A stretch of DNA of 64,000 nt from positions 1 to 64,000 of the forward strand of contig NZ_BPLL01000006.1 in assembly GCF_019656235.1 (NCBI RefSeq), written 5' to 3'. The position numbers were made by a program, and so were the translations under genes. This DNA is from Apilactobacillus xinyiensis (GTDB lineage: Bacteria; Bacillota; Bacilli; Lactobacillales; Lactobacillaceae). Below, one piece after another: positions 1 to 9,494 of the stretch; position 1 is the stretch's first letter; the number at the start of each line of letters is the position of its first letter. The notes under the pieces are model-generated. The model made no database searches and was not told where the DNA came from. It worked only from the letters and a program-made list of their open reading frames with translations.

Positions 1-28
1 TTTTAGTTGAATATTTTGACATAAAAAA

Positions 29-74
29 ACCGCCTTAAAAAATTAGATATTATGTCTAACTTTTTTAAGGCGGT
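29..74. terminator. strong hairpin upstream of the S10 operon
   Basis: A near-perfect inverted repeat (ACCGCCTTAAAAAATTAGA against its complement with one bulged base) closes on a short loop. On the minus strand it is followed by a run of eight T (complement of the A-run at 22-29); on the plus strand no T-run follows. It probably marks the end of the upstream transcription unit, most likely the str operon (rpsL-rpsG-fusA, inferred from usual gene order), but its polarity as an intrinsic terminator favours the minus strand. Confidence 0.6.
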
Positions 75-117
75 ACAAAAAGCATTACTCTTTTTTTATT
101 TTTATATTTATAACCCC

Positions 118-146
118 TTGCATTTATATAATAAATCTAGTATTAT
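118..146 (+). promoter_or_regulatory. sigma-A promoter of the S10 operon
   Basis: A -35 TTGCAT (118-123), a 17-bp spacer and a -10 TATTAT (141-146) lie about 165 bases before rpsJ. Transcription would start near 153 and produce a leader of about 160 bases. Confidence 0.65.
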
Positions 147-152
147 AAATAG

Positions 153-300
153 GTAATTGCCGCAGGGGATTAGTATGCTCTTGGGGTATATGTTTACATT
201 CGGCTTTGATGTGAAAGGTTGCGACACACCCGGCCGCTTTGCCATGATAGGGCGTGGCGGTAATTTTCACGGAGCTAGTCTTATTTTCAAATAAAGGCGA
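153..300 (+). promoter_or_regulatory. structured leader of the S10 operon
   Basis: The 160-base untranslated stretch before rpsJ is visibly less AT-rich than other intergenic DNA here. It contains a GACACACCCGGCCGC block, a CCGC...GCGG stem and an ACGGAGCTAGTC block that resemble the conserved 5' leader of Firmicutes S10 operons. In that group L4 is thought to bind the leader and repress the operon; that role is inferred here. No gene is supported in positions 1-312, and the minus-strand open frame across the leader is a shadow. Confidence 0.6.
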
Positions 301-312
301 GGAGGGAAAACA

Positions 313-621
313 ATGGCAAAACAAAAAATTCGTATTCGTTTAAAGGCATATGAACACCGTATCTTAGATCAATCTGCTGAAAAGATTGTTGCTACTGCGC
401 AAAGAACTGGAGCAAACATTTCTGGTCCAATTCCATTGCCAACAGATAGAACTGTTTATACTGTTTTGGCTTCACCACATAAATTCAAGAAGTCACGTGA
501 ACAATTTGAAATGTTAACTCATAAACGTTTAATCGATATTTTGAATCCAACACCAAAAACTGTTGATTCATTAATGAAACTTGATTTACCAAGTGGCGTT
601 GATATCGAAATCAAACTATAA
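313..621 (+). CDS. rpsJ: 30S ribosomal protein S10
   Basis: First gene of the S10 operon. S10 is a component of the 30S head and also the NusE antitermination factor that pairs with NusB. The 102-residue product has the family's usual length, starts [15 protein letters not shown] and carries the conserved [14 protein letters not shown] loop near residues 34-47. An AGGAGGG ribosome binding site sits 7 bases before the ATG. It is followed after 38 bases by rplC. No anomalies are seen. Confidence 0.98.
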   Translation: MAKQKIRIRLKAYEHRILDQSAEKIVATAQRTGANISGPIPLPTDRTVYTVLASPHKFKKSREQFEMLTHKRLIDILNPTPKTVDSLMKLDLPSGVDIEIKL

Positions 622-659
622 TAAAAACTATAAAATACATTAATATCGGAGGTGTACTC

Positions 660-1295
660 ATGACCAAAAAAGGAATCTTAGGTAAAAAAGTTGGAATGAC
701 TCAAGTTTTCGATGAAAACGGTGAGTTAATTCCAGTAACTGTTGTTGACGTAACTCCTAACGTTGTATTACAAACTAAGTCTGCAGAGGCTGATGGTTAC
801 AACGCTATTCAATTAGGTTACGATGACAAGAGAACTGTTTTAAGTAACAAACCAGAACAAGGTCATGTAGCAAAAGCAAAAACAGATCCTAAGCGCTTCA
901 TTAAAGAAATCAGAGATGTTGAGCTTGGTGATTATAAAGTATCAGATGAAATCAAGGCAGATATTTTCCAAGCAGGAGATGTCGTTGATGTAACTGGAAT
1001 TACTAAAGGTCATGGATACCAAGGTAACGTTCATAAAGATGGTCAAGCTCGTGGACCTGAAACTCATGGTTCAAGATATCACCGTCGTCCTGGTTCTCTT
1101 GGTGTTATTATTAACCGAGTAACTAAGGGTATGAAACTTCCTGGTAGAATGGGTAACAAACAAGTTACTATTCAAAACCTTGAAATTGTTAAAGCTGATG
1201 CTGAAAACAACGTTCTTTTAATTAAAGGTAACGTACCAGGTGCAAATAAATCATTCTTAACTATTAAATCTGCTTCACGCGGATCACAAAAATAA
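660..1295 (+). CDS. rplC: 50S ribosomal protein L3
   Basis: L3 is an early assembly protein of the large subunit whose loop reaches towards the peptidyl transferase centre. The 211-residue product begins [17 protein letters not shown] and keeps the [22 protein letters not shown] segment and the [11 protein letters not shown]-like segment (here [11 protein letters not shown]) typical of the family. A GGAGG site precedes the ATG, and rplD follows after 17 bases, consistent with tight co-transcription. Confidence 0.98.
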   Translation: MTKKGILGKKVGMTQVFDENGELIPVTVVDVTPNVVLQTKSAEADGYNAIQLGYDDKRTVLSNKPEQGHVAKAKTDPKRFIKEIRDVELGDYKVSDEIKADIFQAGDVVDVTGITKGHGYQGNVHKDGQARGPETHGSRYHRRPGSLGVIINRVTKGMKLPGRMGNKQVTIQNLEIVKADAENNVLLIKGNVPGANKSFLTIKSASRGSQK

Positions 1296-1312
1296 GAAAG
1301 GAGGAACCATAA

Positions 1313-1936
1313 ATGACAAGCGTAGCATTATATAAACAAGATGGTAGCAAAAACGGAAACGTTGATTTAAACGATGCAATTTTTGCTATTGAACAAAACG
1401 ATAACGTAGTATTCGACGCCGTAACTATGCAAAGAGCATGTTTACGTCAAGGTACTCACGCTGTTAAGAATAGAAGTGCTGTTCGCGGTGGTGGTAAAAA
1501 ACCATGGCGTCAAAAGGGTACTGGACGTGCTCGTCAAGGTTCAATTCGTTCACCACAATGGCGTGGAGGCGGTATTGTATTTGGACCAACTCCTCGTTCA
1601 TACAGTTACCACTTACCTAAAAAAGTTAGTCGTTTAGCTTTAAAATCTGTATTAACAGAAAAAGTTACTAACGATAATTTCGTAGTTGTTGACTCAATTA
1701 ACTTCGATGCTCCTAAAACAAAGAGTTTTAAAGACATGCTAAGTAAATTAGATTCTGCAGCTAAAACATTAGTAGTTTTGGAAGAAGACAACAAAAACGC
1801 TGCTATTTCAGCTCGTAACATTGAAAATGTTAGAGTAGTAAACGCTGAAGGTATTAATACTTTAGACGTTTTACGTAGTGAAAAAGTTGTCATCACAAAG
1901 GCTGCTCTTTCTCAAGTAGAGGAGGTGCTCGCATAA
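1313..1936 (+). CDS. rplD: 50S ribosomal protein L4
   Basis: L4 lines the peptide exit tunnel and, in bacteria where it has been studied, represses its own S10 operon, which makes it the candidate ligand for the leader at 153-300. The 207-residue product has the basic extended loop around residues 60-95 ([19 protein letters not shown]). Its stop codon overlaps the ATG of rplW by one base, indicating translational coupling. Confidence 0.98.
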   Translation: MTSVALYKQDGSKNGNVDLNDAIFAIEQNDNVVFDAVTMQRACLRQGTHAVKNRSAVRGGGKKPWRQKGTGRARQGSIRSPQWRGGGIVFGPTPRSYSYHLPKKVSRLALKSVLTEKVTNDNFVVVDSINFDAPKTKSFKDMLSKLDSAAKTLVVLEEDNKNAAISARNIENVRVVNAEGINTLDVLRSEKVVITKAALSQVEEVLA

Positions 1937-2223
1937 TGGAATCACGCGATATTATTTTACGTCCAGTTATTACTGAAGCATCTACTTCATTAATGGACGA
2001 CAAGAGATATACATTTGATGTTGATTTACGAGCAACTAAGACACAAGTAAAGAAAGCAATTGAAGATATCTTTGATGTTAAGGTTGTTAAAGTTAACATA
2101 ATGAACCTTAAAGGTAAATTAAAACGCCAAGGTCGTTATGTTGGATATACTAAGAAACGTCGTAAAGCAATTGTTACTTTATCTGACGATTCAAAAGAAA
2201 TTAAATTATTTAGCGATAAATAA
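1936..2223 (+). CDS. rplW: 50S ribosomal protein L23
   Basis: L23 sits at the tunnel exit and docks trigger factor and the signal recognition particle. The 95-residue product contains the expected VITEAST start and the [16 protein letters not shown] core followed by a basic [13 protein letters not shown] tail. The ATG overlaps the final base of the rplD stop, with an AGAGGAGG site inside rplD, so translation is probably coupled. Length is normal. Confidence 0.97.
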   Translation: MESRDIILRPVITEASTSLMDDKRYTFDVDLRATKTQVKKAIEDIFDVKVVKVNIMNLKGKLKRQGRYVGYTKKRRKAIVTLSDDSKEIKLFSDK

Positions 2224-2249
2224 AATAAATAATATAGGAGGGAAATACA

Positions 2250-3086
2250 GTGGCGATTAAAAAATACAAGGCAACCACTAATGGTCGTCGTAATATGACT
2301 GGTTTTGATTACAGTGTTATCACTACTTCAACACCTGAAAAGTCATTATTAGCTGCTAAAAAGCATACTGCTGGTCGTAATAACTACGGTCACATGACTG
2401 TTCGCCATCGTGGTGGCGGTAACAAAAACCAATACCGTATTATTGATTTCAAGAGAAATCATGATGACGTAGATGGTATTGTTAAGACTATTGAATACGA
2501 TCCAAACCGTACTGCTAACATCGCTTTAGTTGTTTATACTGATGGTATTAAATCATACATTATTGCACCTAAAGGATTAAAAGTTGGCGACAAAGTTCAA
2601 TCAGGTTCAAACGCTGATATCAAGGTGGGTAACGCACTACCATTAAAGGACATTCCTGTTGGTACCGTTATTCATAATATTGAATTAAAACCTGGTAAGG
2701 GTGGACAATTAGTTCGTTCTGCTGGTGGTTCAGCTCAATTACTTGGTAAGGAAGGTAAATACGTATTAGTAAGATTATCTTCTGGTGAAGTTCGTATGAT
2801 TCTTTCTGTTAACCGTGCCACAATCGGTAGCATTGGTAACGAAGAACACGAATTAATCAACATTGGTAAAGCTGGTCGTAACCGTTACAAAGGTCAACGT
2901 CCTCACGTTCGTGGTTCTGTAATGAACCCTAACGATCACCCTCATGGTGGTGGTGAAGGTAAAGCTCCTGTTGGTTACCCATCACCATTATCACCATGGC
3001 ACAAGAAGACTAACGGTAAGAAAACTCGTTCTAAGAAAGCTCGTTCTAACAAGTTTATCGTTCGTCGTCGTAAAGCAAGAAAATAA
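2250..3086 (+). CDS. rplB: 50S ribosomal protein L2
   Basis: L2 is required for subunit association and peptidyl transferase activity. The product has 278 residues and begins at GTG 2250, supported by AGGAGGG 7 bases upstream. The near-universal HPHGGGEG motif with its functionally important histidine lies at about residues 230-237, followed by a strongly basic C-terminus. A second open frame over 2944-3150 is an out-of-frame shadow. Confidence 0.98.
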   Translation: MAIKKYKATTNGRRNMTGFDYSVITTSTPEKSLLAAKKHTAGRNNYGHMTVRHRGGGNKNQYRIIDFKRNHDDVDGIVKTIEYDPNRTANIALVVYTDGIKSYIIAPKGLKVGDKVQSGSNADIKVGNALPLKDIPVGTVIHNIELKPGKGGQLVRSAGGSAQLLGKEGKYVLVRLSSGEVRMILSVNRATIGSIGNEEHELINIGKAGRNRYKGQRPHVRGSVMNPNDHPHGGGEGKAPVGYPSPLSPWHKKTNGKKTRSKKARSNKFIVRRRKARK

Positions 3087-3149
3087 TATAATATATCTGC
3101 AAGAAAATGTAGATTATTTTGATAAAGTTATCGAAGAGGAGGTTTCATA

Positions 3150-3428
3150 ATGGGTCGTAGTTTAAAAAAGGGACCTTTTGCCGACAAACATCTTTTGAAA
3201 AAAATCGATGCTCAAAAAGATCAAGAAAAGAAATCAGTAATTAAAACTTGGTCACGTCGTTCAACTATTTTCCCTAGTTTCATTGGTTACACTATCGCAG
3301 TTTATGATGGGAGAAAACATGTCCCAGTTTACGTTCAAGAAGATATGGTAGGCCATAAATTAGGTGAATTCGTACCAACTCGCACATTCCATGGTCATGG
3401 TAGTGGCGACGATAAGAAAACTGTTTAA
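3150..3428 (+). CDS. rpsS: 30S ribosomal protein S19
   Basis: S19 belongs to the 30S head and contacts S13 and the A-site tRNA. The 92-residue product starts [10 protein letters not shown] and contains the [21 protein letters not shown] and [13 protein letters not shown] segments typical of the family. A strong GAGGAGG site precedes the ATG. The 63 bases between rplB and rpsS contain no visible terminator. Confidence 0.98.
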   Translation: MGRSLKKGPFADKHLLKKIDAQKDQEKKSVIKTWSRRSTIFPSFIGYTIAVYDGRKHVPVYVQEDMVGHKLGEFVPTRTFHGHGSGDDKKTV

Positions 3429-3444
3429 CAAGGGAGGATAACTA

Positions 3445-3792
3445 ATGGCTGAACAAATTACATCAGCAAAAGCTACTGCTAGAACTGTTCGTATTGCAGC
3501 TCGTAAGGTCCGCCTTGTAGTTGATCTTATTAGAGGTAAAAGCGTTTCAGAAGCAAATGCAATTTTGAAGTTCACTCCAAGGAGTGCATCTCCAGTTGTA
3601 TCAAAAGTTCTTATGTCTGCCGTAGCTAATGCAGAAAACAATTTTGATTTAGATAGAGAAGACTTGGTAGTAAGCGAAGTTTTTGTTAACGAAGGACCAA
3701 CTTTAAAACGTTTCCGTCCTCGTGCTAAAGGTTCTGCTTCTCCAATTAACAAACGTACTAGTCACATTACAGTAGTAGTCTCAGAAAAATAG
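3445..3792 (+). CDS. rplV: 50S ribosomal protein L22
   Basis: L22 extends a beta-hairpin into the exit tunnel and is a classic site of macrolide resistance changes. The 115-residue product shows the [16 protein letters not shown] start and the hairpin [20 protein letters not shown] near residues 87-106, with no visible deletion in the hairpin. It lies 16 bases after rpsS and 13 before rpsC. Confidence 0.98.
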   Translation: MAEQITSAKATARTVRIAARKVRLVVDLIRGKSVSEANAILKFTPRSASPVVSKVLMSAVANAENNFDLDREDLVVSEVFVNEGPTLKRFRPRAKGSASPINKRTSHITVVVSEK

Positions 3793-3805
3793 GAGGGATA
3801 AAGCC

Positions 3806-4471
3806 GTGGGTCAAAAAATTAATCCAACCGGATTACGTGTAGGAATCATTCGTGATTGGGAAGCCAAATGGTATGCAGAAAAAGATTTTGCTGCTAATTT
3901 GAATGAAGACTTAAAAATCCGTGCTTATATTGAAAAAAGACTCGCTGACGCATCCGTCTCAACAGTAGAAATTGAACGTGCAGCTAAACGCGTTAACGTT
4001 TCAATTCATACTGCAAAACCAGGAATGGTTATTGGTAAAGGCGGTTCAGAAGTCGAAAATCTTCGTAAAGAATTAAATGCTTTAACAAGCAAACGTGTAC
4101 ACATCAACATCATTGAAATCAAGAAACCTGATTTAGATGCTAAATTAGTTGGTGAAAACATTGCTCGTCAACTAGAAGGCCGTGTAGCTTTCCGTCGTGC
4201 AATGCGTCAAGGTATGCAACGTGCAATGCGTTCAGGAGCAAAGGGTATTAAAACTCAAGTTGCTGGTCGTTTAAATGGTGCAGATATGGCTCGTATCGAA
4301 ACATATTCTGATGGAACTGTTCCTTTGCATACATTAAGAGCAGATATTGATTACTCATGGGTAGAAGCACATACTACTTATGGTTCAATTGGTGTTAAGA
4401 CTTGGATTTACCGTGGTGAAGTATTACCAACTAAACCAAGTGATAAGAAAGAAAATAAAGGAGGGAAATAA
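3806..4471 (+). CDS. rpsC: 30S ribosomal protein S3
   Basis: S3 lies at the mRNA entry pore and takes part in helicase activity on incoming mRNA. The 221-residue product has an N-terminal KH type II domain with the GKGG loop at about residues 77-80 and the C-terminal [26 protein letters not shown] segment. It starts at GTG 3806 after AGGAGGG. rplP begins 2 bases after its stop, so the pair is likely coupled. Confidence 0.98.
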   Translation: MGQKINPTGLRVGIIRDWEAKWYAEKDFAANLNEDLKIRAYIEKRLADASVSTVEIERAAKRVNVSIHTAKPGMVIGKGGSEVENLRKELNALTSKRVHINIIEIKKPDLDAKLVGENIARQLEGRVAFRRAMRQGMQRAMRSGAKGIKTQVAGRLNGADMARIETYSDGTVPLHTLRADIDYSWVEAHTTYGSIGVKTWIYRGEVLPTKPSDKKENKGGK

Positions 4472-4473
4472 AC

Positions 4474-4908
4474 ATGCTAGTACCTAAACGTGTTAAGTTC
4501 CGTCGTGAACACCGTGGTAAGTTACGTGGACACTCAAAGGGTGGAACTAAGGTAGCTTTCGGTAGTTATGGATTACAAGCTTTAGATTCACATTGGATTT
4601 CAAACCGTCAAATCGAAGCTTGTCGTATTGCTATTACTCGTTATATGAAACGTGGTGGGAAAGTTTGGATCAAGATTTTCCCTCATAAATCATACACTGA
4701 AAAAGGTGTAGGAGTTCGTATGGGTAACGGAAAAGGTTCTCCAGCAGGATGGGTAGCACCCGTTAAACGTGGAAAAGTATTATTTGAAGTTGGAGAAGTT
4801 TCTGATGAAGTTGCTAAAGAAGCTTTGCGTTTAGCTTCAACAAAACTTCCTGTTCGAACTAAGATTATTAAACGTGAGGAAGTAGGTGGCGAATCAAATG
4901 AAGGCTAA
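4474..4908 (+). CDS. rplP: 50S ribosomal protein L16
   Basis: L16 helps position the acceptor arm of A-site tRNA and is a late assembly protein. The product has 144 residues, starts [15 protein letters not shown] and contains the conserved [15 protein letters not shown] stretch near residues 88-102. The ribosome binding site lies inside the end of rpsC, and the 3' end of rplP overlaps the true start of rpmC by 11 bases. Confidence 0.98.
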   Translation: MLVPKRVKFRREHRGKLRGHSKGGTKVAFGSYGLQALDSHWISNRQIEACRIAITRYMKRGGKVWIKIFPHKSYTEKGVGVRMGNGKGSPAGWVAPVKRGKVLFEVGEVSDEVAKEALRLASTKLPVRTKIIKREEVGGESNEG

Positions 4909-5092
4909 AGAAATTAATGAACTAACCACTGCTCAAAAAATTGAGAAGGAACAAAGTTATAAAGAAGAATTGTTCAACCTTCGTTTTCAATTAGCTACTG
5001 GTCAATTGGAAAACACTGCAAGATTGAAACAAGTTCGCAAAAATATTGCTAGAATTAAGACATCTTTACGTCAAGAAGAATTAAACAAGTAG
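4898..5092 (+). CDS. rpmC: 50S ribosomal protein L29
   Basis: L29 is a small helical protein near the tunnel exit beside L23. I place the start at ATG 4898 ([11 protein letters not shown], 64 residues). An upstream in-frame GTG at 4886 lies within the TAGGTGG ribosome binding site (4883-4889) and would add four residues not seen in the family. The first 11 bases overlap the end of rplP. Confidence 0.95.
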   Translation: MKAKEINELTTAQKIEKEQSYKEELFNLRFQLATGQLENTARLKQVRKNIARIKTSLRQEELNK

Positions 5093-5118
5093 AATACGAT
5101 AAAAGGAGGTTGTAATGT

Positions 5119-5379
5119 ATGGAACGTAATATGCGTAAGGTCTACAAAGGCCGTGTGGTTTCAGACAAGATGGATAAAACTATCTCTGTTGTTGTTGAAA
5201 CATATAAAATCCATCCTACTTACGGAAAACGTGTTAAATACTCTAAAAAGTACAAAGCTCATGATGAAAACAACGCAGCTAAAGTTGGCGATGTTGTTGA
5301 AATTATGGAAACACGTAAGCTTTCAGCTACTAAGCATTTCCGTTTAGTAAATATCGTTGAAAAAGCGGTAACTATCTAG
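5119..5379 (+). CDS. rpsQ: 30S ribosomal protein S17
   Basis: S17 is a primary binding protein of the 30S body. The 86-residue product starts [21 protein letters not shown], as in other lactobacilli, and has the OB-fold pattern with [13 protein letters not shown] in the middle. Another ATG at 5115 is out of frame. AAAGGAGG precedes the start. A 51-base gap without terminator separates it from rplN. Confidence 0.97.
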   Translation: MERNMRKVYKGRVVSDKMDKTISVVVETYKIHPTYGKRVKYSKKYKAHDENNAAKVGDVVEIMETRKLSATKHFRLVNIVEKAVTI

Positions 5380-5430
5380 GTTTTATATTTTATCGTATTC
5401 TGAGTAAATACCGGAAGGAGGGTATTAACT

Positions 5431-5799
5431 GTGATTCAACAAGAAAGTCGTTTAAAAGTTGCTGATAACTCAGGTGCCCGTGAACTTTTAACTATTAAAG
5501 TTTTAGGTGGATCAAGTAGAAGATACGCTGGTATCGGTGATATAATTGTTGCTACTGTTAAGCAAGCAACACCAGGTGGCGTTGTCAAAAAAGGTGACGT
5601 TGTAAAAGCTGTTATTGTTAGAACAAAGGCGGTTTCTCGTCGTGCAGATGGTTCATACATTCGTTTTGATGAAAATGCTGCTGTTTTAGTACAAGACGAT
5701 AAGAGTCCAAAGGGAACACGTATTTTTGGACCAGTTGCTCGTGAACTACGTGACAACCAATTTATGAAGATTGTTTCCTTAGCGCCTGAAGTACTTTAA
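5431..5799 (+). CDS. rplN: 50S ribosomal protein L14
   Basis: L14 contributes to the intersubunit face and binds the silencing factor RsfS. The 122-residue length is exactly typical. The sequence starts [16 protein letters not shown] and retains the [19 protein letters not shown] and [13 protein letters not shown] segments. The start is GTG at 5431 behind GGAGGG. It is the first gene of the classical spc segment, but no promoter is evident here. Confidence 0.98.
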   Translation: MIQQESRLKVADNSGARELLTIKVLGGSSRRYAGIGDIIVATVKQATPGGVVKKGDVVKAVIVRTKAVSRRADGSYIRFDENAAVLVQDDKSPKGTRIFGPVARELRDNQFMKIVSLAPEVL

Positions 5800-5829
5800 T
5801 ACTATTGTTGACCAAGGAGGTGCCGTTAA

Positions 5830-6138
5830 ATGTTTATTAAGACCGGTGACAAAGTTCGCGTTATTAGTGGTAAAGATAAAGGTAAAGAAGGAACTGTTAC
5901 CAAAACTATTGCCTCAAAAGACCGCGTAGTCGTTGAAGGTATTAACAAAGTTAAGAAACATCAAAAAGCTTCACAAGCTAATCCACAAGGTGGAATTCAA
6001 GAAGTTGAAGCTCCTATTCATGTTTCAAACGTTATGTTAATTGATCCATCAAACAATGAACCTACTCGTGTTGGTTTCAAAGTTGAAGATGGAAAGAAAG
6101 TTCGTATTTCTAAAAAGACAAACAAATCTATCGATTAA
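5830..6138 (+). CDS. rplX: 50S ribosomal protein L24
   Basis: L24 is an assembly initiator of the large subunit. The 102-residue product carries an N-terminal KOW motif (about residues 4-30, [20 protein letters not shown]). AAGGAGG precedes the ATG. The end lies 28 bases before the corrected start of rplE. Sequence and length are ordinary. Confidence 0.98.
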   Translation: MFIKTGDKVRVISGKDKGKEGTVTKTIASKDRVVVEGINKVKKHQKASQANPQGGIQEVEAPIHVSNVMLIDPSNNEPTRVGFKVEDGKKVRISKKTNKSID

Positions 6139-6166
6139 TACTTAATTGAAAGGAGGATACCTTTTC

Positions 6167-6709
6167 ATGTCAAACCGTTTGCAAGACAAATACAAGAATG
6201 AAATAAGCAAATCTTTAGTTGAAAAATTCAACTACTCATCAATTATGCAAGCTCCTAAGCTTGACAAAATTGTTCTAAACATGGGTGTTGGTGACGCAGT
6301 TACTAACGCTAAAAACCTAGACGAAGCTGTTGCTGAATTAGCATTAATTTCAGGTCAAAAACCTTTAATTACTAAAGCTAAAAAATCAATTGCTGGTTTT
6401 AGATTACGTGAAGGTAACGCTATCGGAGCTAAAGTTACTCTTCGTGGAGAACGTATGTATGATTTCTTAGACAAATTAATTAATGTTTCATTACCTCGTG
6501 TTCGTGATTTCCATGGTGTAAACAATAGATCATTTGATGGTCGCGGTAATTACACTTTAGGTATTCGTGAACAATTAATTTTCCCAGAAATTAACTATGA
6601 TAACGTTAACCGTGTTCGTGGTTTAGACATTGTTATTGTTACAACTGCTAACACTGATGAAGAATCAAAAGAATTGTTAGGTCAATTCGGAATGCCATTC
6701 GCTAAATAA
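6167..6709 (+). CDS. rplE: 50S ribosomal protein L5
   Basis: L5 is part of the 5S rRNA particle and contacts S13 across the subunit bridge. I choose ATG 6167 ([10 protein letters not shown], 180 residues) rather than the in-frame TTG at 6146, because AAAGGAGG at 6149-6156 lies inside that extension and is correctly spaced for 6167. The [16 protein letters not shown] segment near the C-terminus is typical of L5. Confidence 0.97.
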   Translation: MSNRLQDKYKNEISKSLVEKFNYSSIMQAPKLDKIVLNMGVGDAVTNAKNLDEAVAELALISGQKPLITKAKKSIAGFRLREGNAIGAKVTLRGERMYDFLDKLINVSLPRVRDFHGVNNRSFDGRGNYTLGIREQLIFPEINYDNVNRVRGLDIVIVTTANTDEESKELLGQFGMPFAK

Positions 6710-6723
6710 GAGGAGGTTATACA

Positions 6724-6909
6724 ATGGCTAGAAAAGCATTAGTTGTAAAGAGTGAACGTCCAGCAAAGTTTTCTACTCAAAACTACACACGTTGTGAACG
6801 TTGTGGACGCCCTCATTCAGTTTACAAGAAGTTTCATTTGTGCCGACTCTGCTTAAGACAACTTGCTCATAAGGGACAAATTCCTGGTATGAAAAAGGCT
6901 AGTTGGTAA
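6724..6909 (+). CDS. rpsN: 30S ribosomal protein S14, zinc-binding form
   Basis: S14 is a head protein added late in 30S assembly. This is the short 61-residue zinc form: Cys24, Cys27, Cys40 and Cys43 make a CxxC-x12-CxxC zinc site. Many Firmicutes also encode a zinc-independent paralogue elsewhere for zinc starvation; that gene is not in this window. The gene lies 14 bases after rplE. Confidence 0.97.
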   Translation: MARKALVVKSERPAKFSTQNYTRCERCGRPHSVYKKFHLCRLCLRQLAHKGQIPGMKKASW

Positions 6910-6941
6910 AATATATTTAAAAACAAGGGAGGTTTACGTTA

Positions 6942-7340
6942 ATGTCCATGACAGACCCAATTGCAGACTTTTTAACACGTATTCGTAACGCTAACATGGT
7001 TCGTCACGAATCTGTTGAAGTTCCTGCTTCAAAAATCAAGCGTAACATTGCTGAAATTTTAAAACGTGAAGGTTTTATTCGCGATGTTGAATACATTGAT
7101 GACGACAAACAAGGCGTTATTCGTGTATTTCTTAAATATGGTAAAAACAATGAACAAGTTATCTCTGGCTTAAAGAGAATTTCTAAACCAGGTTTACGTT
7201 CATATGTTAAATCTGATTCAGTTCCTAAGGTTTTAAACGGTTTAGGAATTGCTATCATCTCAACTTCTGAAGGTTTAATTACTGATAAAGAAGCTCGTGC
7301 TAAAAAAATTGGTGGAGAAGTATTAGCATACATTTGGTAA
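6942..7340 (+). CDS. rpsH: 30S ribosomal protein S8
   Basis: S8 binds the central domain of 16S rRNA; in Escherichia coli it represses the spc operon, a role not assumed here. The 132-residue product starts [19 protein letters not shown] and ends with the conserved [14 protein letters not shown] precedes the ATG. Length is normal. Confidence 0.98.
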   Translation: MSMTDPIADFLTRIRNANMVRHESVEVPASKIKRNIAEILKREGFIRDVEYIDDDKQGVIRVFLKYGKNNEQVISGLKRISKPGLRSYVKSDSVPKVLNGLGIAIISTSEGLITDKEARAKKIGGEVLAYIW

Positions 7341-7369
7341 TACTTTTTTAAAGAAATGGAGGTGTAATA

Positions 7370-7909
7370 ATGAGTCGTATCGGTTATAGAAAAGTTGTAT
7401 TACCTGAAGGTGTTGAAGTAAAAAGAGATGGTGATATGGTTACTGTTAAAGGTGCAAAGGGTACTTTAACCCGCGAATTTTCACCAATGATTAAAATGAA
7501 CATTAACGATAACATCGTAACTTTTGAACCTACTGGTAAGTACGATAACAAAGAACGTGCAATGCACGGAACAATGCGTGCTAACTTCAACAATATGGTT
7601 GAAGGTGTTACTAAAGGCTTTAGTAAAACTCTTAAATTAGTCGGTGTTGGTTACCGTGCACAAGCTAAGGGTAGTAACTTAACTTTAAATGTTGGTTACT
7701 CAAACCCAGTTGAAATTGCTATCAATGATGATTTAACTGTTGAAACACCTAACAACACTACAATTAATATTAGTGGTATTAACAAACAATTTGTTGGTGA
7801 CTTTGCTGCTAAAGTTCGTGCCGTTCGTTCACCAGAACCTTACAAAGGTAAAGGTATTCGTTACGAAAACGAAGTTGTACGTCGTAAAGAAGGTAAAACT
7901 GGTAAATAA
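7370..7909 (+). CDS. rplF: 50S ribosomal protein L6
   Basis: L6 supports the sarcin-ricin loop region and is needed for late assembly. The 179-residue product has two tandem alpha/beta repeats and the C-terminal [25 protein letters not shown] signature. ATGGAGG lies before the start. A minus-strand frame and a plus-strand frame overlapping it are shadows. Confidence 0.98.
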   Translation: MSRIGYRKVVLPEGVEVKRDGDMVTVKGAKGTLTREFSPMIKMNINDNIVTFEPTGKYDNKERAMHGTMRANFNNMVEGVTKGFSKTLKLVGVGYRAQAKGSNLTLNVGYSNPVEIAINDDLTVETPNNTTINISGINKQFVGDFAAKVRAVRSPEPYKGKGIRYENEVVRRKEGKTGK

Positions 7910-7959
7910 TCTATTTGATTATATTACTTTATTAATATTTGAATTTAGAGGTGACTATT

Positions 7960-8316
7960 TTGATTTCAAAACCAGACAAAAACAAAACACGTCAACGTCG
8001 TCATTTGCGTGTTCGTAACAAAATTTCTGGTACTGCTGAGTGCCCACGCTTAAACGTTTACCGTTCTAATAAAAACATCTACGCTCAAGTTATTGATGAT
8101 GTAGAGGGTGTAACGCTTGCTAGTGCCTCTACTCTTGACAAAGAAGTTAGTGGTAGCAACAAGACTGAACAAGCAAACTCTGTTGGTTCATTAGTTGCAA
8201 AGCGTGCTGCTGACAAGAAAATTAAAAATGTTGTTTTCGATCGTGGTGGATACTTATACCATGGACGTGTTAAAGCCTTAGCTGAAGGCGCACGTGAAAA
8301 CGGATTAGAATTTTAA
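7960..8316 (+). CDS. rplR: 50S ribosomal protein L18
   Basis: L18 binds 5S rRNA with L5. I place the start at TTG 7960 ([15 protein letters not shown], 118 residues), which matches other lactobacillar L18 and has AGAGGTGA at 7947-7954 as ribosome binding site. A longer in-frame start at 7939 would place this site inside the gene. Both the TTG start and a weaker binding site are unusual for a highly expressed ribosomal gene. Confidence 0.95.
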   Translation: MISKPDKNKTRQRRHLRVRNKISGTAECPRLNVYRSNKNIYAQVIDDVEGVTLASASTLDKEVSGSNKTEQANSVGSLVAKRAADKKIKNVVFDRGGYLYHGRVKALAEGARENGLEF

Positions 8317-8338
8317 GAAAAGGAGGAATTAACCACAA

Positions 8339-8842
8339 ATGGCAGAATTTATTGATCCAAGTAAATTAGAACTTGAAGACACTGTTGTTTCAATCAACCG
8401 TATTACTAAGGTTGTTAAAGGTGGTCGTCGTCTTAGATTTGCCGCTTTAGTAGTTGTTGGTGATAAAAATGGACATGTTGGATTCGGTACTGGAAAAGCT
8501 CAAGAAGTTCCAGAAGCTATTCGCAAAGCCGTTGAAGATGGTCGTAAGAATTTAATCACTGTTCCAATTGTTGGTACAACTATTCCTCATGAAATTATCG
8601 GTACTTACGGTGGTGGTAAGATCATGTTAAAACCAGCTGAAGAAGGTTCTGGAGTTGCAGCCGGTGGTGCTGTACGTTCAGTTATGGAATTAGCTGGTGT
8701 TGCTGATGTTACAAGTAAACGTTTGGGTTCAGATACCCCAATCAATGCTATTCGTGCAACATTTGCAGGATTAAAATCATTAAAGAGTGCAGAAGAAGTT
8801 TCCGCTTTACGTGGTGTTTCTACTCAACACTTAGCAGAATAA
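8339..8842 (+). CDS. rpsE: 30S ribosomal protein S5
   Basis: S5 sits at the mRNA entry site and affects decoding accuracy. The 167-residue product has the N-terminal S5 dsRNA-binding domain ([29 protein letters not shown]) and the C-terminal domain. AGGAGG precedes the ATG with a long spacer of about 12 bases. It ends 14 bases before rpmD. Confidence 0.98.
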   Translation: MAEFIDPSKLELEDTVVSINRITKVVKGGRRLRFAALVVVGDKNGHVGFGTGKAQEVPEAIRKAVEDGRKNLITVPIVGTTIPHEIIGTYGGGKIMLKPAEEGSGVAAGGAVRSVMELAGVADVTSKRLGSDTPINAIRATFAGLKSLKSAEEVSALRGVSTQHLAE

Positions 8843-8856
8843 GGAGGGGTTAGAAG

Positions 8857-9039
8857 ATGGCTAAATTACACGTTACTTTAACTCATAGTGCTGCTCACCG
8901 ACTCCCCAAACAACGTAAGATTGTTAAAGCTCTTGGCTTAGGCCGTGTTAACAGTCAAGTTGAGTTACCAGACAATGAAGCTACTCGTGGAGCTTTGTTT
9001 AAAATTGCACACTTAGTTAAAGTTGAACAAGTTAAGTAA
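8857..9039 (+). CDS. rpmD: 50S ribosomal protein L30
   Basis: L30 is a small large-subunit protein. The 60-residue product has the conserved pattern of a beta strand ([10 protein letters not shown]) followed by [34 protein letters not shown] lies upstream. Length is usual for the bacterial form. Confidence 0.97.
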   Translation: MAKLHVTLTHSAAHRLPKQRKIVKALGLGRVNSQVELPDNEATRGALFKIAHLVKVEQVK

Positions 9040-9062
9040 AATAACAAGGAGGTGCGCTTCTC

Positions 9063-9494
9063 ATGAAATTACATGAATTAAAATACGCTGAAGGTTCACG
9101 TAGTTCAAGACAAAGATTAGGTCGAGGACTTGGAAGTAAAGGTAAGACTTCTGGTCGTGGACAAAAAGGTCAAAAAGCTCGTAGCAAAACTCGTTTAGGT
9201 TTTGAAGGGGGCCAAATGCCTTTATACCGTAGAATTCCAAAACGTGGTTTCACTAACATTAGTCGTAAAGAATACGCTGTTGTTAATTTAACTACTTTAG
9301 AACAATTCGATAACGGTACTGAAGTTACACCAGAATTATTAAAAGAATCTGGTATTGTTAAGAATACTAAGAGCGGTATCAAAGTTCTTGCAAATGGTAG
9401 TTTAAGCAAAAAGCTTACAGTTAAAGCAAGTAAATTTTCTGCTACTGCTAAGGCAGCAATTGAAGACGCTGGCGGTAAGATTGAGGTGATCTAA
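9063..9494 (+). CDS. rplO: 50S ribosomal protein L15
   Basis: L15 is a core assembly protein of the large subunit. The 143-residue product starts with the very basic glycine-rich arm ([26 protein letters not shown], about residues 16-41), then [18 protein letters not shown]. The stop codon overlaps the secY ATG by one base, which points to translational coupling of a ribosomal gene with the translocase gene. Confidence 0.98.
   Translation: MKLHELKYAEGSRSSRQRLGRGLGSKGKTSGRGQKGQKARSKTRLGFEGGQMPLYRRIPKRGFTNISRKEYAVVNLTTLEQFDNGTEVTPELLKESGIVKNTKSGIKVLANGSLSKKLTVKASKFSATAKAAIEDAGGKIEVI

Noticed and set aside
124-324. 66-residue minus-strand open frame across the S10 leader
   Set aside because: It covers the structured leader and rpsJ start, has no ribosome binding site and an implausible composition.
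1606-1896. 96-residue minus-strand frame in rplD, and many similar shadows in ribosomal genes
   Set aside because: They lie wholly inside well-identified genes on the other strand and have no ribosome binding sites.
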